NCBI GenBank assembly: GCA_029204225.1
Contig: CM055094.1
Coordinates: 18,996,065 to 19,060,064 of the forward strand
Direction: 5' to 3'
Length of the DNA: 64,000 nucleotides
Source of the DNA: Diphasiastrum complanatum
Lineage: Eukaryota > Streptophyta > Lycopodiopsida > Lycopodiales > Lycopodiaceae
Part shown: positions 34,411 through 47,808 of the stretch, in pieces
How positions within the stretch are numbered: position 1 is the first letter of the stretch
Layout: each line of letters begins with the position of its first letter
Position numbers and translations under genes: made by a program
The notes under the pieces: model-generated
Databases searched by the model: none
What the model was told of the DNA's origin: nothing
Seen by the model: the letters and a program-made list of their open reading frames with translations, nothing else

Positions 34411-34705
34411 AATAGAGTTTAAAAACCATACTATGGTATTTAAAGAATTGTTTGACCAGATAGTCTCTATTTATGGGGAGACTAATGTACTCTCATCATC
34501 GATGGTTTGCTCGGCGGAAGTTATGGAAAAACTACATGATTCTAAGTATGAGCTTTTTCATCTTGTTTTGAAATCTCGTATGCATTGTGATGTGAACGAT
34601 GATGTGAATGTGTTAACATGCTTTAACACCAAAAATTGGCATCAAGAACAGCTTCTAATGCAAGATTTAAAACAAGATTCAATGATGTTTTTCCTAAATA
34701 GGTAA
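34411..34705 (+). pseudogene. Ty3/gypsy remnant (3)
   Basis: Post-protease part (FDQIVSIYGETNVL to NWHQEQLLMQDLKQ). Here the TAG after NTKN reads TGG, so the frame runs on to 34,705. Confidence 0.6.
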
Positions 34706-35590
34706 GATTTTTTGAGGTACATACTTCTAATTATATTGCAGTCCGTTGTTAGCACATAATCAAATTTTTCTGAAATGAAATCTTTGAAATGTTTTAGAAA
34801 AGAGCAAGAACATAAAGATAGATTTTCAATTTCAAAATTGCAGAAAACATCAAACAGAAAGTACCATTCACTTTTGATGTTAGGTAAGTATGACCAAGCA
34901 AACACAATATCATGGAAGGACTTGTGTATATAAGGCCAAAGAACTGTAATAAAATACAAGTGTAAAAGTGTCTCACATGAATGGTCTCAAACATTCTATT
35001 GCAGTAGCATAAATGTAGAAATATCTTTGCCTTGTCCTTGTGCGTGCTGAGTTGTAGTCGATCCACCGTATTCCTAGTGAGAGTTCTTCTATGCAGATCC
35101 TCAACATCCTGCGAGCCAGTTAATCCCCGTAAAAGTTTAGTCTTTTAGCCGGTAAGTCTTCTTTTGCACCACTCACTTGTCCTTTCTTTCCTTTATATCA
35201 TGTATACTTCTTTATTTTTCCCATATTTTGTCCAGAAACCACCGAACTAGGGTTGTTTAGGTTGAAAGAACCAGGCCTTTCATTTGAGTTTTGGAAGAAT
35301 TTATCTTGGACAGCGAAAAAATTTGGTCTTTTGAGGAGGCATTCAATCTCTCTGATGTTTTCAGCATCTCCTAAGTTGGCAAGGAGTTTAGCAGAAGGGT
35401 TTGTAGCAAATCAATCATGTGCTAGCGTAAAAAGAGAAAAGTAGGTGTGACTTGACAACATATCTGGCGAGCTTGTGTAGCCAAAGAAAAAAGCCATTCA
35501 TCTGATTTTGGAAGAATGCACCAGGGAAGAATTTACTAAGATTGCTCATCATGAAACACGATGACCCCAAAAAAAAAAAAATTTGACATG
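34706..35590. repeat. Block S (3)
   Basis: Third copy, with the 63-codon frame at 35,253-35,444. Confidence 0.5.
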
Positions 35591-36441
35591 GAGACCCAAT
35601 TTTTTTCTGTCACTTTTTTTTTTTTAATTTTATAAAAAAAATATCCATATTTAAAATGTTTCAAATAAAGATATTGTAATGCTAAAAAAAATGTTGTATT
35701 TCGCAAGAAAATTAATCAACCTACTAAAATTTTGTTAATAGATTTTTGTTAATAATTGCAAATTAGCTTATATGAAATAATAATACTATTCAAGATAAAA
35801 TCATTGGACACAACCATTAGAATAACTAAAAAAAACCTTTTTGCTTATTAAAACAAAAGTTTTCAATGTTTTTTTTAAAATTTTAAAAGTGTTTTAAATC
35901 ACAATTCTTGTATCAAGAAAAATATTTTTTAAATTATGACAAAATTTTAATCAGTATTTAAATCTTTACTTATATTTAAACATTAAATGATTGCAAATGA
36001 AATTATTTCTAAAAACTTCTTATATAAACACAACGAAAAATTAAAATATGAAAAACCTGATAGTTCATTGCAATTTTAGTTTTGCTAATATTTAAATCAT
36101 TAAAAAACTGCTAAATCTATATTTTTAATACAAACAAATTTAAAAACATTAAATTAATCAAAAAGATTTCAATACACAATATTTCAAGAAATATAAACGC
36201 AATTGTTTCGAAAATAAAAGAGAATTCATTACTCCCAGAAATCATCAAGATCATTTACATTTTTTGTTTTTTTGAAGAAGCCATTGCAGTGTCAATTGGC
36301 ACCTCTTTCCCAATTTTCTTGACAACTGTAACCACATTTATCCTGAACTAGGACATAAGCAAACTCCCATTTATCACCCACTTTTCCACTAGTAGGAGGT
36401 TGGGGTTCTATTTGATAAAAATACAACAAAATAAACCCATT
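35591..36441. other. AT-rich block (3) and D/E-tail remnant
   Basis: AT-rich to about 36,225, then the counterpart of the short acidic frame at 5,796-5,996, here frameshifted. No intact gene. Confidence 0.5.
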
Positions 36442-37063
36442 TGATTCTAGAAATGATGGAGAAAGCACCTACTTAAAATTCAAACAAGATCTAGAAGCTG
36501 GTAATCTTGGCTTGAACTCCATGAATTATCTCCAAAACTCTTCACACATGTGGATGTACGGCTTGCTGCTGCCTGCATACTGTACCTACAACTCCAATCT
36601 CATTCAATGATCATAAAAAATCATAAGCTAATAGCGTTCATCAGTCAAATCATAGACTCAAACTAGTCAAGAAGGAAAATCTCAATTTTGCTCATAATTG
36701 GATGGAAATCCCATCACATATTTATACATGTAGAGTTCGAATTTGAGCGTATTACGGCTTCTATGTAATCATCACAACCTAACCCTAACATCCAACCTAA
36801 AGATCCAGTTGATCCACCCTATTTAGGGTCGATACCTCGAGATCCAAAAACAATGCAAAAACTGTTACTTTAAGCTCCTACTTTTTTTCTACCTTATCTA
36901 TGCACTCTTTGGACACATTCCAAAGGTACCATTCCAAAGCTAGGTTAATAATTTGACTTAGAATTAGGTATCCTATGCTTTTGGCATGTGTGACATCCCA
37001 CATCATGGCCTCAAAGTCATTTACAAGTGGAATTTATGCAAACTAGCTTGTGTAAATTTAACA
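36442..37063 (-). repeat. Copia B LTR, antisense (unit 2)
   Basis: Minus-strand start TGTTAAATTTACAC at 37,063; far end uncertain. About 28 bases shorter than in unit 1, through a deletion near 36,500. Confidence 0.6.
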
Positions 37064-38036
37064 CTCCTCCTCACAACTAGTTTGAAGATAACAGAGAATT
37101 GCTATCAACCCTAGGGCTGACCTTAACTTCACAAATGCAGCTCTTTGAAGTGGTTTAGTGAGGATATCAGCAACACATTCACTACTTGCCACATGCTCCA
37201 AAGATATCTCCTTAGATTGCACCTTCTCTGACAAAAAATGATGAGAGATCTCGATATGTTTTGGTCTTGCATGGAAGATTGGGTTGGTTGCAAGGACTGA
37301 AATGTTGTCATTGTAGAGAGTTGGAACATCATATAAACTTTGCTAAGGATCTTGGAAGTCCTGAGGCAAGCTCCTCCTTGCACATGATCTCCATGGATTT
37401 TGAGTTGATGTGGCCAAGTCTTTTGTGCCGTAGAATATGGTTGGATACTTTGGTCTCCTTGGCTAGCATCACAATATTAGCATCCACATAGGCATCTAGT
37501 TTGAACAATCTTTCACACCTTATGCCTTTAGCAATGATCTTTCCATCCTTCTTGATGTTACATGTATTTGTGGCGAATTCGACAATCAAACCATTGTCAA
37601 GCAATTGTCCTACACTAGGAAAGTTCTTAGTGATACTAGAAATGTAAAGTACTCCATCAATCTTGATTTTCCTTGAAAATCCCAAGCATAAAGGTATGGA
37701 TCCTATTCCTTCCATCTTACAAGCATAATTATTTGCTATAAGAATTGACTTGATAGGTCCTTCATAGGTAGATAAGGTTGAGAAATACGCCCTCTTACTT
37801 GTCATGTGGGAGCTAGCCCCACTATCTATCCACCAAGGGTCTTCACCTCTTATGCTTGAAGAAGAGAAACTTGACATCATGATGAAATCTTCATGAGAGC
37901 TCTCCTCTTCCTCTTGACCAAGATTTGCTGGACTTTGAGTTTGCTTCTTCTTGAATAGATGCAAAATAGAAATGATTAAAAGACTAGATATCCCGCTACC
38001 TAGGGACTTGAGAAAGCTCAAAACTTGACCTCTCAA
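37064..38036 (-). pseudogene. Copia B internal region with integrase and RT deleted (unit 2)
   Basis: Protease site at 37,803-37,835 and the same protease-to-RNase H joint near 37,335. KNLLSVGQLL reads KNFPSVGQLL here. A ten-base deletion at about 37,295 (GGTGTTGGAC lost) shifts the RNase H tail relative to units 1 and 3. Confidence 0.8.
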
Positions 38037-39195
38037 TAAGATCCTACCCGATCTTAAGCCAAATCATATCTATTAATGTTAACAAGAATGGAAACTAGAT
38101 TGAATTTGCATAAAAAATGGATGTAGAACTGCCTCCTCCTTGAACTTCTCAGGAACTACAAAGAACATGTTTAAGCTTAAAGACAAATGGATGCAAAAAC
38201 ATCAGTATGTCTTGAAAACTTCCATACATGTGTATACATTGTTAATTTTAGAGCTCTAGGACTATGGCACATGCAAAGGGAGGTACCATTATGGTGCATT
38301 TAAGAGTAAACGATCAAGCAAATACTTATAAAACTGGTATATGGGAAGTTAGACACAATGATAAATTCATGAGAACAAGTTAGTGAAGCTCAAAAAGTCA
38401 TTTGGAGTGAGTTCTTGCCGAGTCCCAATTTGTTACCTTGCTATTTGTGAACTTGCCCCAAGATAAGGTGAAAAAAAACTTTTAATATTACGAATGACAA
38501 CCACGAAGCTATCATAGTTTCAATCGACATCGATATAATTAAACAACAAAAATCATCACATACATGCAAACAAGATAGCAAACACTCATCAATTTTTCTG
38601 TGCATGATTCAAGCCGGATTGCGTTCATGCCCAAATTCCTAGAAATTGGAGATACCGGAACAACAAAGTTACATTTTTCTAGAACCTATTGCATCATTAT
38701 TTGATTGTGCTCTCTTTCTCTTACCTTAAATGGTGCAAAAAAGCTACTAGAATATCGAACCAATAATATCACAAGCTACATTCAAATGTGCTAAGATAAC
38801 ACGAAAGTGCAGCACAATTTGCTTAAAATAGGCTACTTGCAAATGATCACAATCCTGGTGAGCTGTGAACTCGATCTTTGCCATTATAGATTAGCCTACA
38901 CTTGGTAAAAATAGCATCATTTCCACCAAAAAGAAACTTTCAGAGGAAGTTGATTTGTAGAAAAACTAGAACTTCAACCTCATAAAACTCTTTAAAAATC
39001 TAGGTCCTTAATTTTCTCATTTGGTGTAGCTATGTATGTAAGCAAATGTGTCAGAACATTACAAAAATTCACAATATCACTCTTAACTGCCATGTTGCCA
39101 TGCATGCTTTTTAGGAAATGAAAACAAACTCTGATGGGAGAAGATTTGATGCTGGCACTTCCTTCTTCAAGCATGGAAATGGAATTCAGAAGCTT
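38037..39195. other. Blocks between copia B and R (unit 2)
   Basis: Bases 38,037-38,130 match 7,702-7,790; then about 150 bases seen only here (38,140-38,285), then the block shared with 29,575-29,860, part of W, and Q from about 38,965. No gene. Confidence 0.45.
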
Positions 39196-39338
39196 TGAAA
39201 AGCTATAGCTTCAAAGGATCGATTTTCCATCTTTTAGTGGCGATCTACCATTCGCTACGACCGTGCTTGATTACTCCTTCCCATCCTTGGACACCATCTA
39301 CATACATCCACCACGGATCTAGAGTGCCATCATCATCC
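39196..39338 (+). repeat. Block R (7), 5' stub
   Basis: Only the first 143 bases of R remain; at CATCATCC it is joined to the gypsy remnant. Relative to unit 1 this joint skips 9,120-14,859. Confidence 0.75.
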
Positions 39339-40360
39339 TTTCATCTTGTTTTGAAATCTCGTATGCATTGTGATGTGAATGTGTTAACATGCTTTAACAC
39401 CATAAATTAGCATCAAGAACAGCTTTTAATGCAAGATTTAAAACAAGAGTTCAATGATGTTTTTCCTAAATAGCTAAGATTTTCTGAGGTACATACTTCT
39501 AATTATATTGCAGTCCGTTGTTAGAACATAATCAAATTTTTCTGAAATGAAATCTTTGAAATGTTTTAGAAAAGAGCAAGAACATAATGATAGATTTTCA
39601 ATTTCAAAATTGCAGAAAACATCAAACAGAAAGTACCATTCACTTTTGATGTTAGGTAAGTATGACCAAGCAAACACAATATTATGGAAGGACTTGTGTA
39701 TATAAGGCCAAAGATTGTAATAAAACACAAGTGTAAAAGTGTCTCACATGAATGGTCTCAAACATTCTATTACAGTAGCGTAAATATAAAAATATCTTTG
39801 CCTTGTCCTTGCGCGTGCAAAGCTGTAGTCGATCCACCGTATTCCTAGTGAGAGTTCTTCTATGCAGATCCTCGTCATCCTGCGAGCTAGTTAATACCTG
39901 TAGAAGTTCAGTCTTTTAGCCAGTAAGTCTTCTTTTGCACCACTGCCTTGTCCATCCTTTTCTTTATATCATGTATACTTCTTTCTTTTTCCCATATTTT
40001 GTCCATAAACCACTGAACTAGGGTTGTTTAGATTGAAAGAACCAGACCTTTCATTAGAGTTTTGGAAGAATTTATCTTGGACAGTGAAAAAACGTGGTCT
40101 TTTGAGGAGGCGTTCAATCTCTCTGATGTTTTCAGCATCTCCTAAGTTGGCAAGGAGTTTAGCAGAAGGGTTTGCAGCAAATCAATCATGTGCTGGCGTA
40201 AAAAGAGAAAAGTATGTGTGACTTGAGACCATGTCTGGCGAGCTTGTGTAGCCAAAGAAAAAAGCCATTCATCTGATTTTGAAAGGATGCACCAAGGAAG
40301 AATTTACTAAGATTGTTCATCATGAAACATGATGATCCGAAAAAAAAGAAATGACATGGA
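39339..40360. repeat. Gypsy end and block S (4)
   Basis: Starts in the gypsy frame at FHLVLKSRMHCDV (about 39,339-39,410), then block S with the 65-codon frame at 40,024-40,221. Confidence 0.55.
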
Positions 40361-40690
40361 GACCCATTTTTTTTTTAGTTTTATAAAAAAAATACCCATA
40401 TTTAAAATGCTTCAAATAAAGATATTGTAATGCTAAAAAAAATGTTGTATTTTGCAAGAAAATTAATCAAGCTACTAAAATTTTGTTGATAGATTTTTAT
40501 TAATAATTGCACATTAGCTTACATGAAATAATAGTACTATTCAAAATAAAATCATTGGACACAACCATTAGAATAACTAAAAAAAAACTTTTTGCTTATT
40601 AAAACAAAAGTTTTTTATTTTTTTTAAAAAAATTTAGAAGTGTTTTAAATTACAATTCTTGTATCAAGAAAAATAGTTTTTAAATTATGA
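40361..40690. other. AT-rich block (4), shortened
   Basis: Same break at TTTTTAAATTATGAC as at 16,215. No gene. Confidence 0.55.
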
Positions 40691-41219
40691 CCTAACCTGA
40701 ACCAAAAGAAATCATATGCACATAAATATGCCTCTTCAAATCATTCCTACAAGATCAGTTGAATCATCATGCAATAATCATTGTTTCCACATCCTATCAG
40801 AGCAACATTGCTCCAAAGTTTTTCACAAATTTCTAGTCTCCATACACTGCCGAGCAATACTATAAATACACTGCTCAGAGAGCCTAGCCCCCATGCTCTG
40901 CAATCATTGTGGACCGAGTCAAGCGTCCATACTCTGCATTCACTGTGGACTGAGTTGAGCGTCCATACTCTGCATACAAAGTTGACTGAGCCGAGTCCAT
41001 CCAAAGATGACCGATCCAAAGCGCTCCACAGTCGACCGAGCCGAGACTCCACTTGTCTGTTACCAGAGCCGAACCTTCAACAGAGTCATCAGCCGAGTCC
41101 AGAACCTGTCTGCCACAACATCTTCCAGTTCTGATGACCCAACTCAAGACAGAATTGACATCACCATGGGAAGCCTCGATATCTCTGAGATGAACACTTG
41201 GTACCAGGAGGCACACTAG
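40691..41219 (+). repeat. Block R (8), left-truncated
   Basis: Counterpart of R (3): copia B leader piece joined to R, 36-bp units, and the shared TAG at 41,217-41,219. Confidence 0.65.
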
Positions 41220-42278
41220 TTCCTGACCCACATAGAGTTCCTACTTCCTCTTCTGAACAGTGGCTAGCAGAGCCCGTTTCGATTGCATATTGCTTATAAC
41301 CACACCGACAGATTTTCCAGTTCATGTTACCTCCTAACCAAAATTTTGTTTATATTATCCCTATTTCTAGAGCTGACCTGAATACATTTGGCTTCCCTAG
41401 GGGACCAAACACTGTCAATAGGACCCTCAAAATGATTGAATCCACAACAAACTTCAAAGACATAGATCCCTCAGTGGACAAATGGAAAAAAAAGATGGTT
41501 ACCTTATTGAGGTCATAAATGATAAGCCCTTAGTTGCTCCGTACGCCTATCTAACGAAATATACATAGGGCTATAGGTCCAAGATCATGCGTATCCCCAT
41601 GAAACTATTCCACATGATGGCTGATTCTAAACTACATGATCAGAACCTTTATGACTCGGCCCAGTTTGCTTCCAACTGCCTCCATGACTATATTAAGAAC
41701 AAGCAAACCTCCAGTTATTGGGCTATCTTCTGATAGATGTCACTTTGCAGCAGTTGAGCCACTGACCTCGATTTTGAGACTACTTGATGCTAGCAGATAA
41801 AAGCTTGGGAGACTCCCTCAGAACCAGCCAAGAATACCAACTCTACTTCCAGGCCTATTGCAATAGATTCCATGCAAGCGGCTTCTCAAAAGAGAAAGAG
41901 TTCCTTCTCTCCACATGGGCCAACTGCAAAGCACCAAACGGTCGACCTAGTGAAGCTTACATCGAGAAAGACACCCATGTACTCTATGTCACAGACGAAG
42001 GATCGATACAAGCGAAGCATCATGCTTCATCAGATAAAACAGACTCAAATGATGTGGAGTTTACATTCAAGGAGTTCCATGGCCCAAAAGGGTTGTCTAA
42101 GAAATGCCATGTAAGAGAGAGAAAATCGTCGAATATTAAAACTCCGACCGAGTTTTTGGTCTGCCCGCACAACTCCGATGACTTGACCTCACCAGTAACA
42201 TATGTAGTTAACTGGAAGTTGGGTAGCCGCAACCCGTGGGGTCCATACTTCAAGATTCTATTTTCTACCATTAACTAA
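41220..42278 (+). pseudogene. Gene M copy 4, most complete
   Basis: Spans the whole of M: 41,324-41,518 (IPISRADLNTFGFPRGPN to KWKKK), a middle part with a frameshift and a stop (KYT then TAG near 41,567), and an open C-terminal frame 41,784-42,278 of 164 codons ending NWKLGSRNPWGPYFKILF. Overall about 340-400 residues would be expected for an intact protein. HASSDKTDSNDVEF is the acidic stretch. Directly followed by the K spacer. Function unknown. Confidence 0.5.
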
Positions 42279-42751
42279 CATGACTTCTCATGTAAATGTA
42301 AATCGTATTGCACATCAAAGTTTTCTTTCCATCTACTAAAGTGTTCACATCAAAGAAAAACAGTCTTATCGATCTGCAAATCATGGCAAGAAGCTTTGAA
42401 TATTTTGGATCACAATGAGCGCCAACGTGAATCTAAATTTTTGAAATTCAGAAAATATGGAGTGTGTTGGATCAAATGGAGCGGCAAGGTTATCTCAAAC
42501 TTTTGCAATTAAAAAGTTTGCAGTTTCAACACACATCTATTGAAAAAATATTTTGCTTATTTTGCTCATAACTGCAAAGCTTTGATTTTGCATATAAAGC
42601 AAGAAACATGGAGTGTGATGGATCAAAAAGAGCGCCAAGGTCATTTCAAACTTTTACAATTATTATTTATTTATAATTAAGACGAGCTTTAATAGCTTAC
42701 AAGATATATAATAAGTGGGTTTTCTACTAGATTAATCTATCAATTATTAAG
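42279..42751. other. Spacer between M and K (unit 2)
   Basis: Fullest copy of this spacer. AT-rich; no convincing TATA box near the K start. Confidence 0.4.
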
Positions 42752-43361
42752 ATGTCTAAATATCATCTCCATATTGATCTTCCCACAAAATATGCTCCAC
42801 TATTGAGAAAAAATCTGAAAGGATCCACCTTACCATCTCACCAAAGGACGAAAGACAGGAAACATTGGCATCTATGGGTTGATGGATGTTTGTATCCAAT
42901 CGATCCAAGCTCAATGCAACATCCAAATTTTAGAACGGTCACACAACTCATACTGCTTTTGTGTGAAGGACACAATAGTCTATTGGGTTATTGTGAAAGA
43001 TTGAAAAGTTATGGCATTAGTTATTCAATGAAAAAAATCCACTGTTTGGAAAATATGTTGAATGGTTTGCTTACTGACTACCGAGAAAAAGAAACTTTTT
43101 TTTGCAAACAAAAGAAGAAAATGAAATCTTGAAGATAGATAATTCTTGTTTGCAAGATATTATATTAAACCTCAACCAAGAAACTGACAATTTGAAACTA
43201 TTTGTACAAACATTGTGTACCTCATATTGTCAAATAAATGTAGAAGTAAACACACTACGGAAGAAAATACTGAACAATAAGCGAAAAAGAGTTATTTTAA
43301 AAAGTATTGACGAGCTCTCAACAAGTGGGGGTCAACGGAAAAAAGGAATATATGCTTTCAA

Positions 43362-43457
43362 GTAGGATTACGTTTTAAACTAATCATGTGTTTTGTTTCA
43401 TCTAGCACATCAATGGTTGTGAATTGTTTCTTTCTAAATCTTATTTTTATTTTGCAG
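43362..43457 (+). other. Intron 1 of K copy 3
   Basis: 96 bases with GTAGG donor and TTTTGCAG acceptor after a T-rich stretch. Removing it keeps the frame (AFK to AALV). Confidence 0.7.
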
Positions 43458-44061
43458 AGCAGCTTTAGTCACCAATGAAAATCCGAAAGACAAGGACATG
43501 ATTGGAAAGTCTTTGAGTGCAATACTTACAGCCAAGTCAACGACGAGTCTACTTGGAAGTCAACGATATTCTCGAATCGAGCCCAAGATTGTAGAGGCCC
43601 TTATGGGTGAAGTCAGCAAGATCATTGACCGAAAATTGATACAAGGAGCATGTGATTATTCTGGTATTAGCAGGGATGCATATGACACAATGTTTAAAAT
43701 TATCAAAGAGGCATTTGGACAAGTACATATAAAACAATTTCCTATTCCCCGGCCCTTTCAAATCAAATTAGAGAGGGATGTGTTAAACAGGGGTTTGCAA
43801 AACATCATTGATATTCCTTACCATATCAATGAAATTTATAACTCAAAACATGGCACTTTGTCATATGATTCTACCAACAATATGTTTGTAGATCTGAATC
43901 ATTTATAGAGATTTATTATAAAGTTTTATGGAATCACAAACGAAATTGAAAGGGTTAGTGTTACACTTATGAATGGAACATTAAGCAATACGATAAACTC
44001 GGAGAGTCTTAATTTCAGTGTGCAGTCCGAAAATAATATTTGGTGGTTGGCAGCTTTCCAG

Positions 44062-44159
44062 GTTTAAATCTATTCTATTGAGTACTAGCAACTAATTCAT
44101 CTCGAGAATTAATGGTTTTGTGTTTTAAGCTAATATTGTTTTGTTATTATAAGTCTGAG
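44062..44159 (+). other. Intron 2 of K copy 3
   Basis: 98 bases, donor CAG|GTTTAAAT, acceptor most likely the AG of TCTGAG. Using the earlier TTATAG (present in other copies, TTATAA here) would put a stop directly after the joint, while TCT(G/A)AG keeps the frame (AFQ to FNSLK) in every copy. Confidence 0.55.
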
Positions 44160-44424
44160 TTCAATTCTCTTAAAATAGTTCATGATTTTGTGTTTCAAAC
44201 AGGTTTTAAAAAAGATCATGAAATTCTATTTTGGATTTTTAGTAAAACAGAATATCCAGAGATAATTAAGAATCATATGAGCGACACACCACTCAATGTT
44301 CCTAGAATAGGTGATTTTAAGGTGGAATGGTATTTGGTTCACACACCAAGAGCTACAGGGAGTGAAAATCCAAAACTTACATAAATGTTTTAACTGATCA
44401 AACAACATTTATATAGCTAAAACC

Positions 44425-44430
44425 AATAAA
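44425..44430 (+). terminator. AATAAA signal after K copy 3
   Basis: AATAAA about 40 bases after the changed stop, at the same place as in other copies. Confidence 0.45.
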
Positions 44431-44530
44431 ACCCAAGCCGTACACTCGTCGATCCAACAACGGATCAGATCTATGACGCGTAATACAACCGTCCAAACGT
44501 GCTACAATACACGTCAATCTGCCATTCGGC

Positions 44531-45093
44531 CATATCAATGAAATTTATAACTCAAAACATGGCACTTTGTCATATGATTCTACCAACAATATGTTTGTAG
44601 ATCTGAATCATTTATAGAGATTTATTATAAAGTTTTATGGAATCACAAACGAAATTGAAAGGGTTAGTGTTACACTTATGAATGGAACATTAAGCAATAC
44701 GATAAACTCGGAGAGTCTTAATTTCAGTGTGCAGTCCAAAAATAATATTTGGTGGTTGGCAGCTTTCCAGGTTTAAATCTATTCTATTGAGTACTAGCAA
44801 CTAATTCATCTCGAGAATTAATGGTTTTGTGTTTTAAGCTAATATTGTTTTGTTATTATAGGTCTAAGTTCAATTCTCTTAAAATAGTTAATGATTTTGT
44901 GTTTCAAACAGGTTTTAAAGAAGATCATGAAATTCTATTTTGGATTTTTAGTAAAACAGAATATCCAGAGATAATTAAGAATCATATGAGCGACACACCA
45001 CTCAATGTTCCTAGAATAGGTGATTTTAAGGTGGAATGGTATTTGGTTCACACACCAAGAGCTACAGGGAGTGAAAATCCAAAACTTACATAA
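44531..45093 (+). pseudogene. Gene K copy 4, tandem-duplicated 3' part
   Basis: Part of a direct 709-base duplication: 43,822-44,530 is repeated as 44,531-45,239 with very few differences. It holds the end of exon 2 (shared TAG at 44,615-44,617), intron 2 and exon 3. The duplication ends at GCCATTCGGC within the start of the CACGTG array. Confidence 0.8.
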
Positions 45094-45133
45094 ATGTTTT
45101 AACTGATCAAACAACATTTATATAGCTAAAACC

Positions 45134-45139
45134 AATAAA
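45134..45139 (+). terminator. AATAAA signal after K copy 4
   Basis: Same position relative to exon 3 as in the other copies. Confidence 0.45.
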
Positions 45140-45205
45140 ACCCAAGCCGTACACTCGTCGATCCAACAACGGATCAGATCTATGGCGCGTAATACAACCG
45201 TCCAA

Positions 45206-45558
45206 ACGTGCTACAATACATGTCAATCTGCCATTCGGCCACGTGCCCACACAGGCGAGATAACACGTGCCAGAACACACGTCACCAAACCATTCGACCA
45301 CATGGCCACATGTGCAAGTTTCACACGTGCGGATACAGAAGTGTGGTCCCACACGTCAGTTACTGATTGGGCCACGTGACCACACGTGCGAGCCGATACG
45401 TGCAAGAACACATGTCGCTGATCCATTCGGCCACATGTCCCCACATGGGATCCCACACGTGTTGATACAGACGTGCAGTTTCACACATGCGTATACAAAC
45501 GTGTGGTTCCACATGTTAGCTATTGACTGGGCCACGTGTCGCTGGGATTCACACGTGC
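45206..45558. promoter_or_regulatory. Dense CACGTG array, unit 2
   Basis: I count 12 ACGTG cores in about 350 bases. The array is similar to 11,613-11,965, with extra AACACATGTCGCTG sequence and some cores lost (CACGTG to CATGTG or CACATG). It leads directly to the TATA box of the second H3-like copy. Confidence 0.6.
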
Positions 45559-45572
45559 CAGCTTTTTTCTCC

Positions 45573-45579
45573 TATATAA
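45573..45579 (+). promoter_or_regulatory. TATA box of the second H3-like copy
   Basis: TATATAA in CTCCTATATAAGTCC, 329 bases before the ATG; the leader (45,580-45,907) has the same GATATC-rich degenerate repeat as 21,854-22,181. Confidence 0.6.
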
Positions 45580-46299
45580 GTCCATTCCCGGGGATTGTAT
45601 AGGTTTTCCCATAATTTGCTGTCATGTTTGATTGCTTCCATACGACCTGCATTCGTGATATCGCCAGCATGCGAGCGACCTCGTCCCCAGGCCTATTTCT
45701 TACACCCTCTCATGTCGTAGCGATATCAGCCTGACTTTCCCAGTATCGCCATCATGCAAGCCCCTGCCTCTCCCCGCCTGTCTCTGCCACTCTCTCGCGG
45801 TGTAGCGATATCACCCTTAGAGTTCTCAGTGTCGCCATTACGCAAGATAATTTAGCTCTCTCTTCTACTGTATCTCTGTCCTCGCATGGTATAGATATCC
45901 GACCTCAATGGCTCGGATGAAGCAAACTGCTAGGCTTACCCATTTTGTTCAACCATCCCGTCCCCATACATCTGAACCCATACGTCTGCAAAGATGCGGA
46001 AGACCTCGCCGTTCATGGTTGAGGGACATCAAGGCCTTGAAGAGGTACACCAAACTTGTGATCCTAAAAGCAGCCTTGTATCGGGCTGTGAGGGAGGTTA
46101 CACAAGATATGACCACGCATCTGCCCTATGCAGTGAGGTGGAATATCGCTACATTGGAGGCCCTCCATATTGCATACGAGGACTTCCAGACAAAATTGTT
46201 TGAGGATTCAATGCTGTGTTCTTCATGGCAAGAGGGTGACACTGATGCCCAAGGACATGCTTCTTGTCATGAGATTTCGAAACACCTATGACAGTGGTA

Positions 46300-47256
<957 letters not shown>

Positions 47257-47808
47257 TCTGAGTGAGGAGTCACACATGACCTACTTCCCTGTGGTATGGC
47301 CTAGCATCAATGTTGAAAAAAATATCTGATGGAGATAAGAAGGGTCCCAAGCAAATTTCAAATGAGAATCTTGCAGAGAAAGTATTGAAACCACAGTTGG
47401 CGAGGGATCTCAAAGAATCGAACTTGAGTGTACAAGCCCAACAAAAGCACATACACCAACTCACCACACATGGGAAGATCATTAAATTTGAATTTGAAGA
47501 AAAATCATTGAAATGTTTGTAGATCGATGTTTAACAAAATCATATATATTATAATCTTCACACGTGTGGAATCAAGATCTACAAGAAAATCAACATTCTA
47601 CACATAGAAAACCAAGATAGAGAAAATCACATGAGATGGACATAAGAGATGCATTCTCCACAAAAAAAGAAACTTTGATGATTATTTCTCCACTTAGGTA
47701 CAACTATTTATAGCTTCCAAAATGTCATTTGGCCACTTGCTCCAAACTTGACCTAATTTGGAAACTTCTAGATACTTTATCAAAAACCTAGAAAATCTAG
47801 TCTAGATG
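47257..47808. other. Left arm region of the inverted repeat, unit 2
   Basis: Contains the left inverted-repeat arm at 47,411-47,507 and the spacer. No gene. Confidence 0.55.

Larger units (their letters stand above)
42752..44384 (+). pseudogene. Gene K copy 3, intron-containing, best preserved
   Basis: I do not recognise the protein. Exon 1 begins MSKYHLHIDLPTKYAPLLRK and holds WVDGCLYPIDPSSMQHPNF and LLCEGHNSLLGYCERLKSYG; at a run of eight T (43,096-43,103) the frame shifts, and KEENEILKIDNS begins a coiled-coil-like stretch. Intron 1 is 43,362-43,457; splicing joins IYAFK with AALVTNENPKD in frame. Exon 2 (DYSGISRDAYDTMFKIIKEA, QFPIPRPFQIKLERD) has a TAG at 43,906-43,908 that all copies share, then continues in the same frame (FYGITNEIERVSVTLMNG, NNIWWLAAFQ). 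Intron 2 is 44,062-44,159. Exon 3 holds FNSLKIVHDFVFQTGF and ends KLT, where other copies have KLSEMF. About 480 residues if intact. Confidence 0.65.
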
